From contig CAKZVK010000025.1 in the NCBI GenBank assembly GCA_937921825.1, forward strand, positions 21,090-85,089: a DNA stretch of 64,000 nt. The letters are read 5' to 3'. Positions 18,582-26,856 of the stretch are shown here, piece after piece. Within the stretch, counting starts at the first letter, position 1; every line of letters starts with the position of its first letter. Made by a program: the position numbers and the translations under genes. The notes below the pieces were generated by a model. That model did not search any database, was not told where the DNA came from, and saw nothing but the letters and a program-made list of their open reading frames with translations. The stretch is from an uncultured Saprospiraceae bacterium. Its GTDB lineage: Bacteria > Bacteroidota > Bacteroidia > Chitinophagales > Saprospiraceae.

Positions 18582-19889
18582 ATGCGTATAGTTTTAAGTT
18601 TATTGATTGCAGCACTAATTGGATTCGGATCTTGGAAGGGATATGAATTGCATAAGTTGACGACTGAAGTGAATGAATACCGTTACGACTTTGCTGAAAT
18701 TAATAAGATTAATTATGGACTGTTCAATATTGATATCTGGAAAAAGAAAATCTTTTCTGTTATAGAAAAGAAGGCTAAAGGTTTTGAATTTGACAGCAGT
18801 GACCTCTCTTCATTCCAACGACAAATAGAAAATTATCTCTATGATATGCACAGAGAATATATCGAATCTGGTAAGCTAGTGGAGATGTTTATGGATGGAG
18901 ATAAACAGGATAATAAACTGGTCGGTTTGTTCATGGGTATGTTTAAGGGGAACATAGAAAAAAAGGTCAGCAGTTTAGATTTCAAATCTAAGATCCCAGG
19001 CATTGCGGATCAGATGATGAAAGAGTTTGAAAAGAAAATTCCTGAACTGAAGAAAAAAATCACTGAACAAGTCAGTGATATGCTCGTTACTCAATCCAAC
19101 TCTATCTTAGTAGATAAGCGAGATGCTATTTACGCTAGGTATGAGACTAAAAACTTAGTCAGTACAAATACTGAAATTAGATCTAGGGTAGCCCAGTTTG
19201 GTGTCAATTCAAAGACATTAATTATACAGATTTTGTTAGCTCTTGGATTAGCTATATTGTTGGCTTTACTCTTTACAAAAATATTGACCTTCAAGACAGC
19301 TATGCTCTGGCTAACGATAAGTTGTATCGTCTTTCTGACTTTAGGTTTGGCATTGCCTATGATAGACTTAGACGCCAGGCTCTCGGAAGTGGATATAAAC
19401 TTGATGGGGGAAAATGTTCGCTTTGATGAGCAGGTCATGTACTTCCAGAGTAAGAGTATACTAGGTGTGACTAAGACCTTGCTAGAAGGAGAAGGGGTAG
19501 ATCTAAAGCTAGTCGGATTCCTTATTTTATTATTCAGTATAATCCTACCATTTTTCAAAATGTTACTGACTACTTTCTATCTATATATCGAAAAGGCGAG
19601 GACTAGCAACTTTGTAAAAGTTGTCATTTTTTATCTTGGAAAATGGAGTATGGCAGATGTATTTGTAGTAGCAATATTCATGGCCTATATTGGTTTCTAT
19701 GGCTTGCTTAATTCTCAATTGGGTAGTATGGCTGGAGGAGGATCAGATTCTATGAGTATAGAAACGGTCAATTATTCCAAGCTCTCTCCAGGCATTATAT
19801 TCTTTACACTTTATTGTCTGTTTTCTATCGTGATGAGTACCTTGATCCATCGTCGTGACAAGGAGGATCTTATAGATGGCATGGTCTGA
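18582..19889 (+). CDS. PqiA-domain (paraquat-inducible protein A-like) membrane protein
   Basis: 435 residues. One N-terminal membrane segment (about 3-18) is followed by a long helical, lysine-rich extracytoplasmic region (about 30-200). Membrane segments follow at about 210-228 and 236-260. The PqiA core lies at about 285-430: VMYFQSKSILGVTKTLL, LLFSIILPFFKMLLTTFYLY and FYLGKWSMADVFVVAIFMAY. The last is the signature GKWSMxDVFVVA block. PqiA proteins belong to envelope lipid-transport (MCE) systems in proteobacteria, but no MCE gene is nearby here. The gene converges on DUF6427. Confidence 0.82.
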   Translation: MRIVLSLLIAALIGFGSWKGYELHKLTTEVNEYRYDFAEINKINYGLFNIDIWKKKIFSVIEKKAKGFEFDSSDLSSFQRQIENYLYDMHREYIESGKLVEMFMDGDKQDNKLVGLFMGMFKGNIEKKVSSLDFKSKIPGIADQMMKEFEKKIPELKKKITEQVSDMLVTQSNSILVDKRDAIYARYETKNLVSTNTEIRSRVAQFGVNSKTLIIQILLALGLAILLALLFTKILTFKTAMLWLTISCIVFLTLGLALPMIDLDARLSEVDINLMGENVRFDEQVMYFQSKSILGVTKTLLEGEGVDLKLVGFLILLFSIILPFFKMLLTTFYLYIEKARTSNFVKVVIFYLGKWSMADVFVVAIFMAYIGFYGLLNSQLGSMAGGGSDSMSIETVNYSKLSPGIIFFTLYCLFSIVMSTLIHRRDKEDLIDGMV

Positions 19890-19910
19890 AATTCTAAAGC
19901 TTCTGAGAAC

Positions 19911-20882
19911 TTACAGGAGTTGTAATTGGAAAGCAATGACTCCAGCTAACATGACAAGAAAGAGAAATTCTTTCGACATTTTGTTTTCATTGGATTCCAT
20001 ATGTAGACCAGAGAGGATAGCTAAAGGTGCCGCTATAAGGATGAGATGATTGCCAGTAATATCTCCTGCAAAGAATAAGCTGATCAACGCTAAAAATAGT
20101 AGCCAGTAACAGAGCTCTACTTTCTTGATCGCGTCATACTTTTTCTTTTTCTTATTGTTACTATTAAAGATGATAAGGAGGACGATTATTACTGATACTA
20201 TTATAGTTTTTATCCAGACTTCTAGACCACCACTCAGATTACTCCAAGGCAAAGACATATTTTCTAAAAAGAGTCCAGAAAGCATACTCAACTGCCCTTT
20301 GTAAAAAAAATAAACCCCTATCAGAAAGAAGGGCGCCAGCAGGCCAGAGGTCATCTGGAGCATCTCTCTTAGTTCTAAATTTCTGAGACTGAAGAGTCCT
20401 AGAAAAAGAACAATAGCATAAGTTATATAGGCTGGATAGATCAGAGCCGCTATAGCTAAGAACAAACCACTATTAAAGATGGTCGTCACTGGAAGATGTC
20501 TCTTATAGATATTGAATAAGCTGCTCATAGACAGAATCACAAAGAAGTGTCCCAGCATGGCAGGATGAAAGACCTCTGATTCTAGGATGAAGACTGAATA
20601 TAGGATGAAAATTGCGCCAGGAATGGTACTTAAAGCTCTACTGAGCTTATGCTTGACGACTATTCTATTCACTAAGATTCCTTGTATAGCTATCAAGAAG
20701 ATGGCGAATAATATCCTAGGAAATTTCGAATCTAGAACCCCAAACCAGCCTTCAAAGAGCTCTAGAGGCCAAGTAATTTCTGAACCTCTGTAGTCTATAA
20801 AATAGTAGACATGCAAAAGTATTGTAAAAATTACAAGGGCAAGTAAATTGAAATTAAGATTACGTCGAAAAAACCCTAACAA
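19911..20882 (-). CDS. DUF6427 family polytopic membrane protein
   Basis: 323 residues with about nine or ten hydrophobic segments. The N-terminus MLGFFRRNLNFNLLALVIF and the LYPAYITYAIVLFLGLFSLR type of central block fit DUF6427, a Bacteroidota-restricted membrane family of unknown role. The start codon is TTG at 20880-20882. It is divergent from hemA; the spacer carries a perfect 16-bp palindrome. I infer nothing about substrate. Confidence 0.75.
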   Translation of the reverse strand: MLGFFRRNLNFNLLALVIFTILLHVYYFIDYRGSEITWPLELFEGWFGVLDSKFPRILFAIFLIAIQGILVNRIVVKHKLSRALSTIPGAIFILYSVFILESEVFHPAMLGHFFVILSMSSLFNIYKRHLPVTTIFNSGLFLAIAALIYPAYITYAIVLFLGLFSLRNLELREMLQMTSGLLAPFFLIGVYFFYKGQLSMLSGLFLENMSLPWSNLSGGLEVWIKTIIVSVIIVLLIIFNSNNKKKKKYDAIKKVELCYWLLFLALISLFFAGDITGNHLILIAAPLAILSGLHMESNENKMSKEFLFLVMLAGVIAFQLQLL

Positions 20883-20926
20883 GTCTAATTATCTGATTAT
20901 CAACTAATAACATAAAGATACTAAAA

Positions 20927-20942
20927 ATAGAGCTAGCTCTAT
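20927..20942. promoter_or_regulatory. Perfect 16-bp palindrome in the DUF6427/hemA divergent spacer
   Basis: ATAGAGCTAGCTCTAT reads the same on both strands. It sits 45 bases from the DUF6427 start and 64 bases from the preferred hemA start, where an operator for a dimeric regulator could act on either gene. No repeat of the site is seen elsewhere in the window. Confidence 0.45.
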
Positions 20943-21005
20943 CCAGCAGCCCTGTTTTACAATACTATGACAATAATCAGACGTCTGAACTATAACTTTG
21001 CTTGG

Positions 21006-22238
21006 ATGTCCAGTTTGTCAGAATATAAGGTGATAACAGTTACTCATCACAACATAAATGTGAATGATATTGGACACTTCTTTCTCAGAAAATCAGACAG
21101 TCCTGAAGCCTCTACCAGAGCAATCAAAGAGTTTTTTGGTATTCAAGAATTTCTATATCTAGAGACCTGTAATAGGGTTACGTATCTGATGTACTCCGAG
21201 TTGGAGATGGATGAGGCTTTTTTAGAGACTTTCTTCAGTAAGGTGAATCCTGAGCTAGAAGAAAAGACCGTAAAGAATATCAGCAAGTTTGTAAGTACCT
21301 ATGAGGGGGAAGCTGCGCTGAAGCATGTCTTCGAACTGGCTTCATCGATGGACTCTCTAGTCGTCGGCGAAAGAGAAATCTTCCGCCAATATAGAAAGGC
21401 CTACGAATTTAATAGATCACATGGCTTTACGGGGGACCATCTAAGATTATTAGATAAGTCCATAGTCCAGACGGCCAAGGAAGTCTATCACAATACTAAG
21501 ATAGGGGAGAAACCTTTATCAGTAGTATCTCTAGCTATAAGTACGCTACTAAAAAGTAATGTAAATGCCGGTGCTAAGGTCCTACTTATAGGGGCTGGTG
21601 AGACCAATGCCTTAGTCGCTAAATTTCTAAAGAAGTATCACTTTTCAGATATCAAAATCTACAACAGAAGCCTGCATAATGCTCAAGAATTATCAGAAGA
21701 AATAAATGCAGATTCATTCCATATCAAAGAGCTGGAAAATGTTGCAGGCGCATTCGATGTCATATTCGTCTGTACTTCGGCCAATGATGTCATAATAGAT
21801 CATAAGTTGTATAAGCAGATGCTAGCTGGGGATACTTCTCAGAAGACGATCATTGATCTTGCAGTACCTAGAAATGTATCTCTAGAAGTAGTCGAGCAGA
21901 ATGATGTGCACCACATAGATATCGAAGGACTAAGAAAACTGTCTGAAGAAAATCTGGAATTCAGAAAATTAGAAGTGCTCAAGGCTAAGCCTATCATCGC
22001 TAAGAATCTGATAGCATTCAGTAATTTATTTATAGAGAGAAAAATAGAGCGCTCACTGGCACATGTACCTGCTGAGATAGCAGCAGTAAAATCTAAAGCA
22101 ATCAACTCCGTCTACAAAAATAGGTTAGAAGACCTAGATACAGAAGCTCAGAACTTGGTCCTAGAAATGATGGACTACATGGAGAAGAAATGTGTCTCTG
22201 TTCCTATGCGATTAGCTAAAAAGCACTCAGAGGCATAG
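21006..22238 (+). CDS. hemA: Glutamyl-tRNA reductase HemA
   Basis: 410 residues from the ATG at 21006. An upstream in-frame ATG at 20967 would add 13 residues, but starting at 21006 puts the catalytic Cys at residue 55 in YLETCNRVTYLMY, close to position 50 in other HemA proteins. Further motifs are DSLVVGEREIFRQYRKAYE (about 115-133), the NADPH-binding VLLIGAGETNALVAKFLKKY (about 190-209) and DLAVPRNVSLEV. HemA reduces glutamyl-tRNA to glutamate-1-semialdehyde, the first step of C5 tetrapyrrole synthesis. No other hem gene is adjacent. The stop lies 4 bases from the end of the convergent dksA-like gene. Confidence 0.95.
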   Translation: MSSLSEYKVITVTHHNINVNDIGHFFLRKSDSPEASTRAIKEFFGIQEFLYLETCNRVTYLMYSELEMDEAFLETFFSKVNPELEEKTVKNISKFVSTYEGEAALKHVFELASSMDSLVVGEREIFRQYRKAYEFNRSHGFTGDHLRLLDKSIVQTAKEVYHNTKIGEKPLSVVSLAISTLLKSNVNAGAKVLLIGAGETNALVAKFLKKYHFSDIKIYNRSLHNAQELSEEINADSFHIKELENVAGAFDVIFVCTSANDVIIDHKLYKQMLAGDTSQKTIIDLAVPRNVSLEVVEQNDVHHIDIEGLRKLSEENLEFRKLEVLKAKPIIAKNLIAFSNLFIERKIERSLAHVPAEIAAVKSKAINSVYKNRLEDLDTEAQNLVLEMMDYMEKKCVSVPMRLAKKHSEA

Positions 22239-22242
22239 TTGC

Positions 22243-22574
22243 CTATCCAGCACATCTTACACATTTAGTACTCTCGGGCATAAACATTAATCTCTTAGGA
22301 TTGATCTGTTTATGACAATTAGAACATTTCCCAAAACCTTCGTTGTCCAATTGTGTCAGCGCAAATTTGAGCTTATTTCTTTTAGAAATTTTGTTCCTAG
22401 AGAGGCCTCCATGACACTTTTGTTATTGATTGCATCCATCCTACTGACACGACCGAGGGAATTTTCTGGCTTGACCGGTTCTACCATTTTTTCGGTTTCC
22501 TTTATGTCATGCTCATACTTAAGAATCATTTCTTCGATCTTTTTCTTAAGGTCGTTTTTGTCTGCAGTAGTCAC
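22243..22574 (-). pseudogene. DksA/TraR-type zinc-finger regulator interrupted by a single-base frameshift
   Basis: From a GTG at 22572-22574 the minus strand encodes an N-terminal part with PENSLGRVSRMDAINNKSVM, the Bacteroidota DksA-like signature. The frame is then lost near 22398-22400 and reaches an early stop. In the next frame the missing part appears immediately: RNKISKRNKLKFAL, then FGKCSNCHKQINPKRLMFM and STKCVRCAG, ending at 22243-22245. The four cysteines (CxxC ... CxxC) form the zinc finger. The combined span is 332 bases, exactly one short of 111 codons, so one base appears missing. DksA proteins bind the RNA polymerase secondary channel. It could be a real inactivation, a sequencing error, or less likely a programmed shift. 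Confidence 0.85.
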
Positions 22575-22615
22575 CGTTTATATTTTTATAAAAGCCATAA
22601 TTTGATTGTTTTATT

Positions 22616-22623
22616 CAAATATA
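22616..22623 (-). promoter_or_regulatory. Candidate -7 box (TATATTTG) for the dksA-like gene
   Basis: On the minus strand the site reads TATATTTG, fitting TAnnTTTG, 41 bases before the GTG start of the dksA-like gene. No clear -33 box was found. Confidence 0.35.
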
Positions 22624-22717
22624 TGGCATAATCTACAGCGTTGTAGAGAGAAATAGATCACTGGCACAGCTTAATTGGACATATTATTCGCTTACTGGAA
22701 GCCCATATCTCATCGAG

Positions 22718-23023
22718 ATGTATCATGGAGAGGAGTCTGGCCATCTCATAATTTTTGTCAATGGGGAAATAATTCAGATTTCCTTTAAGCAATTGGAGAC
22801 TAAGAATTACACCTTTATGATTGAGAATCAGCTCATTGAGTTAGGTATATCAGAGGAAAATGGACAGTTTTCGTATGAGGTGATACCACAACTACCTAAA
22901 AGTGTAGAAGATGTTGAAAAGACCTTTGATAAGCATTTTTGGATTCCTTTGATATTCTTGCTTGTAATCCTAAATTTGGCCTTCTATTTCGTAAAGCATA
23001 AATTTTTCCCAGGTCTTGGATAA
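22718..23023 (+). CDS. Small protein with one C-terminal membrane segment, coupled to scpB
   Basis: 101 residues from the ATG at 22718. The first 75 residues are soluble (SGHLIIFVNGEIIQISFKQL) and residues about 78-95 are a membrane helix (IPLIFLLVILNLAFYFVKH). The frame stays open for about 39 more codons upstream, with protein-like sequence (LNWTYYSLTGSPYLIE) but no usual start codon. The stop overlaps the scpB start by 8 bases, a sign of translational coupling. I do not recognise a family. The tight overlap with scpB is the best support that it is real. Confidence 0.62.
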   Translation: MYHGEESGHLIIFVNGEIIQISFKQLETKNYTFMIENQLIELGISEENGQFSYEVIPQLPKSVEDVEKTFDKHFWIPLIFLLVILNLAFYFVKHKFFPGLG

Positions 23024-23774
23024 TCTTCAACTATATATAGAAAGTCTCATTTTTGCATCTGATAAAGCTATCACTGCAAAAGAGATTAAGAATACAATCA
23101 ATACTTACCTTGATAAGACAATCAAGGAGAAAGAAATTACTGCGGCCCTAGAAGGGCTCAATACTAAGTACGAAGATGACAAGTATCCATTTGAGGTAAA
23201 GGAGATTGCTGGAGGATTTCAGTTTATGACTAAGGGTACTTACTATCCCGTCGTCAGTCAATATCTAAAGCTAGAGTCTAAGAAAAAGTTATCTCGATCA
23301 GCACTTGAGACACTGGCAATAATCTCCTATAAGCAACCGATTACAAAATCTCAAATAGAAGGCATAAGAGGTGTCAACTGTGATTATGCCGTCCAGAAAT
23401 TATTAGAAAAAGAACTGATAGAAATATCTGGAAGAGCAGAAGGACCTGGAAGACCACTACTATATGCTACCTCAGAGAAATTTATGAATCACTTTGGCTT
23501 AAAAGATCTGAATGATCTACCTAAGATCAAAGAGTTCGAGATGCCAGAGAATGAGATAGGTCCCAAAGATGGGGAAGTTGCTTCTCCAGGACCTGCATCA
23601 GAAGGTGCCGAAGCACAACCCGACGAAGCGGATAAGCCAGCGGATGAGACAACTGAGCTAGAGAATAAAGAAGAAGTTAATTCTGAGGAGATAGCAGTAG
23701 AGGCGGAAAATTCTACTGAACTATCAGAACCCTCTGATGTTGAAGGTTCAGAATCTAAGAGTGAGGAGGAATAA
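23016..23774 (+). CDS. scpB: ScpB, segregation and condensation protein B, with long acidic tail
   Basis: 252 residues from a TTG at 23016. Residues 1-170 hold the two winged-helix domains of ScpB: ESLIFASDKAITAKEI, the central RSALETLAIISYKQPITKSQ (about 88-107) and IRGVNCDYAVQKLLEKELIE with GRPLLYATSEKFMNHFGL (about 150-167). ScpB binds ScpA and the SMC ATPase in the bacterial condensin complex. The last 70 residues are an Asp/Glu-rich low-complexity tail, common in Bacteroidota ScpB. scpA is not in the window. The gene overlaps the end of the upstream small membrane protein gene. Confidence 0.93.
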   Translation: MDNLQLYIESLIFASDKAITAKEIKNTINTYLDKTIKEKEITAALEGLNTKYEDDKYPFEVKEIAGGFQFMTKGTYYPVVSQYLKLESKKKLSRSALETLAIISYKQPITKSQIEGIRGVNCDYAVQKLLEKELIEISGRAEGPGRPLLYATSEKFMNHFGLKDLNDLPKIKEFEMPENEIGPKDGEVASPGPASEGAEAQPDEADKPADETTELENKEEVNSEEIAVEAENSTELSEPSDVEGSESKSEEE

Positions 23775-23825
23775 AAGATTCTATTTTTTGTTAAGTCCAT
23801 CATTAAGTCCAGAGACCTATACCTT

Positions 23826-24356
23826 ATGTCTGAAAATAATATCAAGCCTTTAGTAAACAGAGTCGCTAACAGCGGTCTCAAGGTCATCAACCTGGAAGAC
23901 TATTATCCTACTCGGTCAGTAGTAGAGATAGACCTCAAGCAGTTTCTGTTCAAGGAACTTATCTTAAAAGAAAAAGACTTTAGATCCAGCCTCAAAGAAA
24001 TTGACTGGACAAAGTATAAGGACAAAACAGTCCTCGTCTATAATTCTAATGATGCCATTATTCCTATATGGGCATTCATGTTAGTCTCGCAGTATCTGCA
24101 AGGTATCGCACATTCTATCTACCATGGTACAGCAGCAGAGTATCTGGTCCATTACTATGATAATCTCATTCAGGAATTTGATGCCTCTGTGTATCAAGAT
24201 GAAAGAGTGGTTATCAAAGGATGCAGTAATAAACCTGTTCCTCCAGCCGCCTATGCCGCACTGACGGCGTCACTAAAGCCTTTTGCCCAGAGCATCATGT
24301 TTGGAGAGCCGTGCAGTACAGTTCCTATATTTAAGAGACCTAGAAAGCTGAAATAA
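23826..24356 (+). CDS. DUF2480 family protein
   Basis: 176 residues. The N-terminus IKPLVNRVANSGLKVINLED, the block FLFKELILKEKDFR (about 39-52) and the C-terminal QSIMFGEPCSTVPIFKRPRK fit DUF2480, a soluble Bacteroidota family of unknown role. A conserved KGCSNKPVPPAAYA segment lies at about 139-152. It follows scpB by 51 bases on the same strand, so it may belong to the same transcript. No catalytic function is known to me. Confidence 0.85.
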   Translation: MSENNIKPLVNRVANSGLKVINLEDYYPTRSVVEIDLKQFLFKELILKEKDFRSSLKEIDWTKYKDKTVLVYNSNDAIIPIWAFMLVSQYLQGIAHSIYHGTAAEYLVHYYDNLIQEFDASVYQDERVVIKGCSNKPVPPAAYAALTASLKPFAQSIMFGEPCSTVPIFKRPRKLK

Positions 24357-24384
24357 GGGCCTACTGGCTGACGGTTCCTTTCTT

Positions 24385-25158
24385 TTAGAACAGATAAGGA
24401 ATGAGCTTATAGCTCTGTTTCTTGTAAGCTTGATATTCTGTATCCTGTCCATACTTCTTTTCCCAATTTTTTATCAGGATCGAAATACCACTGAACTTGA
24501 TGATTATGAAGCTTATCCATAGAGGACTTGTAATCGCAAGTAGCCAATGAGGAGATCCGATGGCACCAATACTCAGACCAATCCAAAATAATATTTCTCC
24601 GCTGTAGTTGGGATGTCTGATTTTCTTCCAGACACCTTGATTCATGAATCGATGAGGGTACTTATTTTTGAAGCTATACTTTTGGTAATCAGCTATGGAT
24701 TCTAGCGATAGACCTAGAATAGAAATAAGACCACCGAGTAGAAATATAGTATCCATTGGTTTAGCGTGATCATTAAAAATAATTAGTGCACCTAGGCTGA
24801 CGATAATACAAGTGAGGGCTTGCATTGTCCAGAAAGCCAGAAACTTTATGGGATAGGGACGAATGTTATTAAACCTATCATCTCTACCTAGCTTATGCAC
24901 TCTCGTCATCAAAAAAGTCCCTAAGCGTATAGCCCATATTAGGATCAAGGTCAGTGTGATCAGATGTGCAGGAAGTCTTTCGGATAATAGATATCCGGTA
25001 ACAGCAATCGCTGCAAAAGTTGCACTGTAGGTAATATCCGTTAGCTTATCCGATTGTAAGAAATAAGCAATCAGAAAAAAGCAGGCATTAAGACCTAGAG
25101 AGATAAAGATAGCATATAGGAAAAGGTCAGGCATATCTGATAAACCTATGAATTGCAT
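24385..25158 (-). CDS. DUF1295 / isoprenylcysteine methyltransferase-like membrane protein
   Basis: 257 residues with about six membrane segments. The C-terminal part matches the DUF1295/steroid 5-alpha-reductase-like family: LESIADYQKYSFKNKY (about 171-186), GVWKKIRHPNYSGEILFWIG (about 194-213) and the final GQDTEYQAYKKQSYKLIPYLF region. The RHPNYSGE motif is the cofactor-binding region shared with ICMT-type enzymes. Whether this protein is a reductase or a methyltransferase is not known. It converges on the DUF2480 gene, with a 28-base gap and no clear terminator. Confidence 0.83.
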   Translation of the reverse strand: MQFIGLSDMPDLFLYAIFISLGLNACFFLIAYFLQSDKLTDITYSATFAAIAVTGYLLSERLPAHLITLTLILIWAIRLGTFLMTRVHKLGRDDRFNNIRPYPIKFLAFWTMQALTCIIVSLGALIIFNDHAKPMDTIFLLGGLISILGLSLESIADYQKYSFKNKYPHRFMNQGVWKKIRHPNYSGEILFWIGLSIGAIGSPHWLLAITSPLWISFIIIKFSGISILIKNWEKKYGQDTEYQAYKKQSYKLIPYLF

Positions 25159-25304
25159 TTTTTGTTCTCAATGAGTCATTGAATCTATCAAGACATCACC
25201 ACAGAAAAGAAGAGTAACCTTACTAACAAAGGATGAACGAGATTAGGTCGTATAAAGAATGAGCTCTTAGGAGAAAGTAATAAAATGAGTCCGAAGCTGT
25301 TCGC

Positions 25305-26318
25305 TTAGATAGCCGCCAGGGTTCTCTTTCTGATGAAGCCTTGTTCTTCCATCCAAGAGTCGTTGTATATCTTAGACAGGTATCTAGATCCATGATCCGA
25401 GAAGAGTAAGACTACTGTATCTTCTGGAGAAAATTCATCAGCCATTTTTTCTGCGGCTTCGATAGTACTTCCACTAGAATAGCCAATAAATAAACCTTCT
25501 TGCTTACAGACTTTTCTAGCCTTAAGGGCACTGGCTTTGTCAGTTACTTTGATAAACTTATCTATGACTTTTCTGTCATAATTAGCACCTATTATATCCT
25601 TGCCTAGACCTTCTACTTTCTTAGAATGGATCTCATTCTTGTCGAAGATTTCTTCATGGTGGAATTTCTGTAGTACAGATCCATAAGCATCTACACCTAT
25701 GATTTTTACCTCAGGGTTTTGTTCCTTCAGATACCTTCCAGAACCCACTAGTGTTCCGCAAGTACCACCACAGCATAAGAAGTGGGTAATTTTTCCTTGA
25801 GTCTGGTTCCAGATTTCTGGCCCTGTAGAATTATAGTGGGCTGCAGAGTTTTCTGCATTGAAATTTTGATTAAGGTAGTAGGAGTTTTCTATTTCTACAG
25901 ATAGCTTTTCAGCTCTTTTGTAGTATGAAAGTGGACTCTGACTATCTGCATCCGCTGGGCAAAGAACGATTCTTGCACCCATCGCTTTTAGCATGGCTAA
26001 CTTTTCTTGAGAAGCAGAGTTTTTGACAGTGAGTACACATTTATAACCTTTGATAGAGCAGATCATGGCTATACTGAAACCCATATTTCCTGATGTCGCT
26101 TCTATGATGGTAGCGCCTTCTTTGATGAGTCCTTTCTTTTCGGCTTGCTCTATCATGTAGAGTGCTGATCTATCCTTAGCAGAGTTACTAGGATTGAACC
26201 CCTCTACCTTAGCATATACATTGCAATTGAGTTCCGAACTTAATTTTTGAAGCTTAACAAGTGGTGTTTTAGCAATCAGTTCTGTTAGATTTTCTACCAC
26301 TTTAGTACAATTACTCAT
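25305..26318 (-). CDS. PLP-dependent cysteine synthase family protein
   Basis: 337 residues, the normal fold-type II length. The PLP lysine is K48 in NPSNSAKDRSALYM. The phosphate- and substrate-binding motifs are ATSGNMGFSIAM (about 69-80) and the glycine loop CCGGTCGTLVGSGRYL (about 181-196). YSSGSTIEAAEKMADE (about 273-288) completes the fold. The family forms cysteine from O-acetylserine and sulfide, or acts as cystathionine beta-synthase; the TSGNMG variant (Met instead of Thr) does not decide this. No CBS domain follows and no serine acetyltransferase gene is near, so the substrate remains open. Confidence 0.9.
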   Translation of the reverse strand: MSNCTKVVENLTELIAKTPLVKLQKLSSELNCNVYAKVEGFNPSNSAKDRSALYMIEQAEKKGLIKEGATIIEATSGNMGFSIAMICSIKGYKCVLTVKNSASQEKLAMLKAMGARIVLCPADADSQSPLSYYKRAEKLSVEIENSYYLNQNFNAENSAAHYNSTGPEIWNQTQGKITHFLCCGGTCGTLVGSGRYLKEQNPEVKIIGVDAYGSVLQKFHHEEIFDKNEIHSKKVEGLGKDIIGANYDRKVIDKFIKVTDKASALKARKVCKQEGLFIGYSSGSTIEAAEKMADEFSPEDTVVLLFSDHGSRYLSKIYNDSWMEEQGFIRKRTLAAI

Positions 26319-26506
26319 CGTCTTTTTTGACTGAACTCTAGGTGAGACCTTAGAAATTTAATTTAGTTACAAGTATAGCTAAAGAAAACACGATTTCTAT
26401 ACATTCTGACATATAGCTTATGGTAATTTTTACCCTTAGTATACTATAGTGCTGATAATCAGGTGTTTATGACAAAATGATAACATTTCGTCATTCATCG
26501 ATGAAA

Positions 26507-26848
26507 TTATCTCATATTCAGATGAATAGCCTCTTTTATCATATCAACGATCAAATCCTTAGGAATATCCATGTTGACATCCAAAATCAAGCCACTCACC
26601 ATTTTTCGACCCCTTAACTGAAGTATACTGAAGGATTCTTTCATTTTCTGACCCTTTAGAAAGCAGAGCTCAATTTTATCCTTTCCGACAGGATTTAGAT
26701 AGCAAAACCAACTATTATAGTCATAGAAAGGGACTTTGAATCTAATCTTTCTAGAGGTGCCTTCTTCTGTGAGCATCAGCCCATTCAAGTATGCAATCAT
26801 CGAAGACTGTAGAGGGCTGATTTTTTCAAGAAAATCAGAATAGGTCAT
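26507..26848 (-). CDS. DUF1801 (YdhG-like) domain protein
   Basis: 113 residues. The pattern of a short helical start, then RKIRFKVPFYDYNSWFCYLN and ELCFLKGQKM, fits the DUF1801 fold, whose members are small alpha-beta proteins of unknown role with some similarity to iron-chaperone-like frataxin folds. It starts 8 bases after the formiminotransferase-cyclodeaminase stop, so it is the second gene of a two-gene operon. There is no signal peptide. Confidence 0.78.
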   Translation of the reverse strand: MTYSDFLEKISPLQSSMIAYLNGLMLTEEGTSRKIRFKVPFYDYNSWFCYLNPVGKDKIELCFLKGQKMKESFSILQLRGRKMVSGLILDVNMDIPKDLIVDMIKEAIHLNMR

Positions 26849-26856
26849 CAGCTAAC

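Noticed and set aside
22312..22605. 97-residue plus-strand frame across the dksA-like gene
   Set aside because: It is the antisense of the clearly recognisable DksA-type sequence and has no family features.
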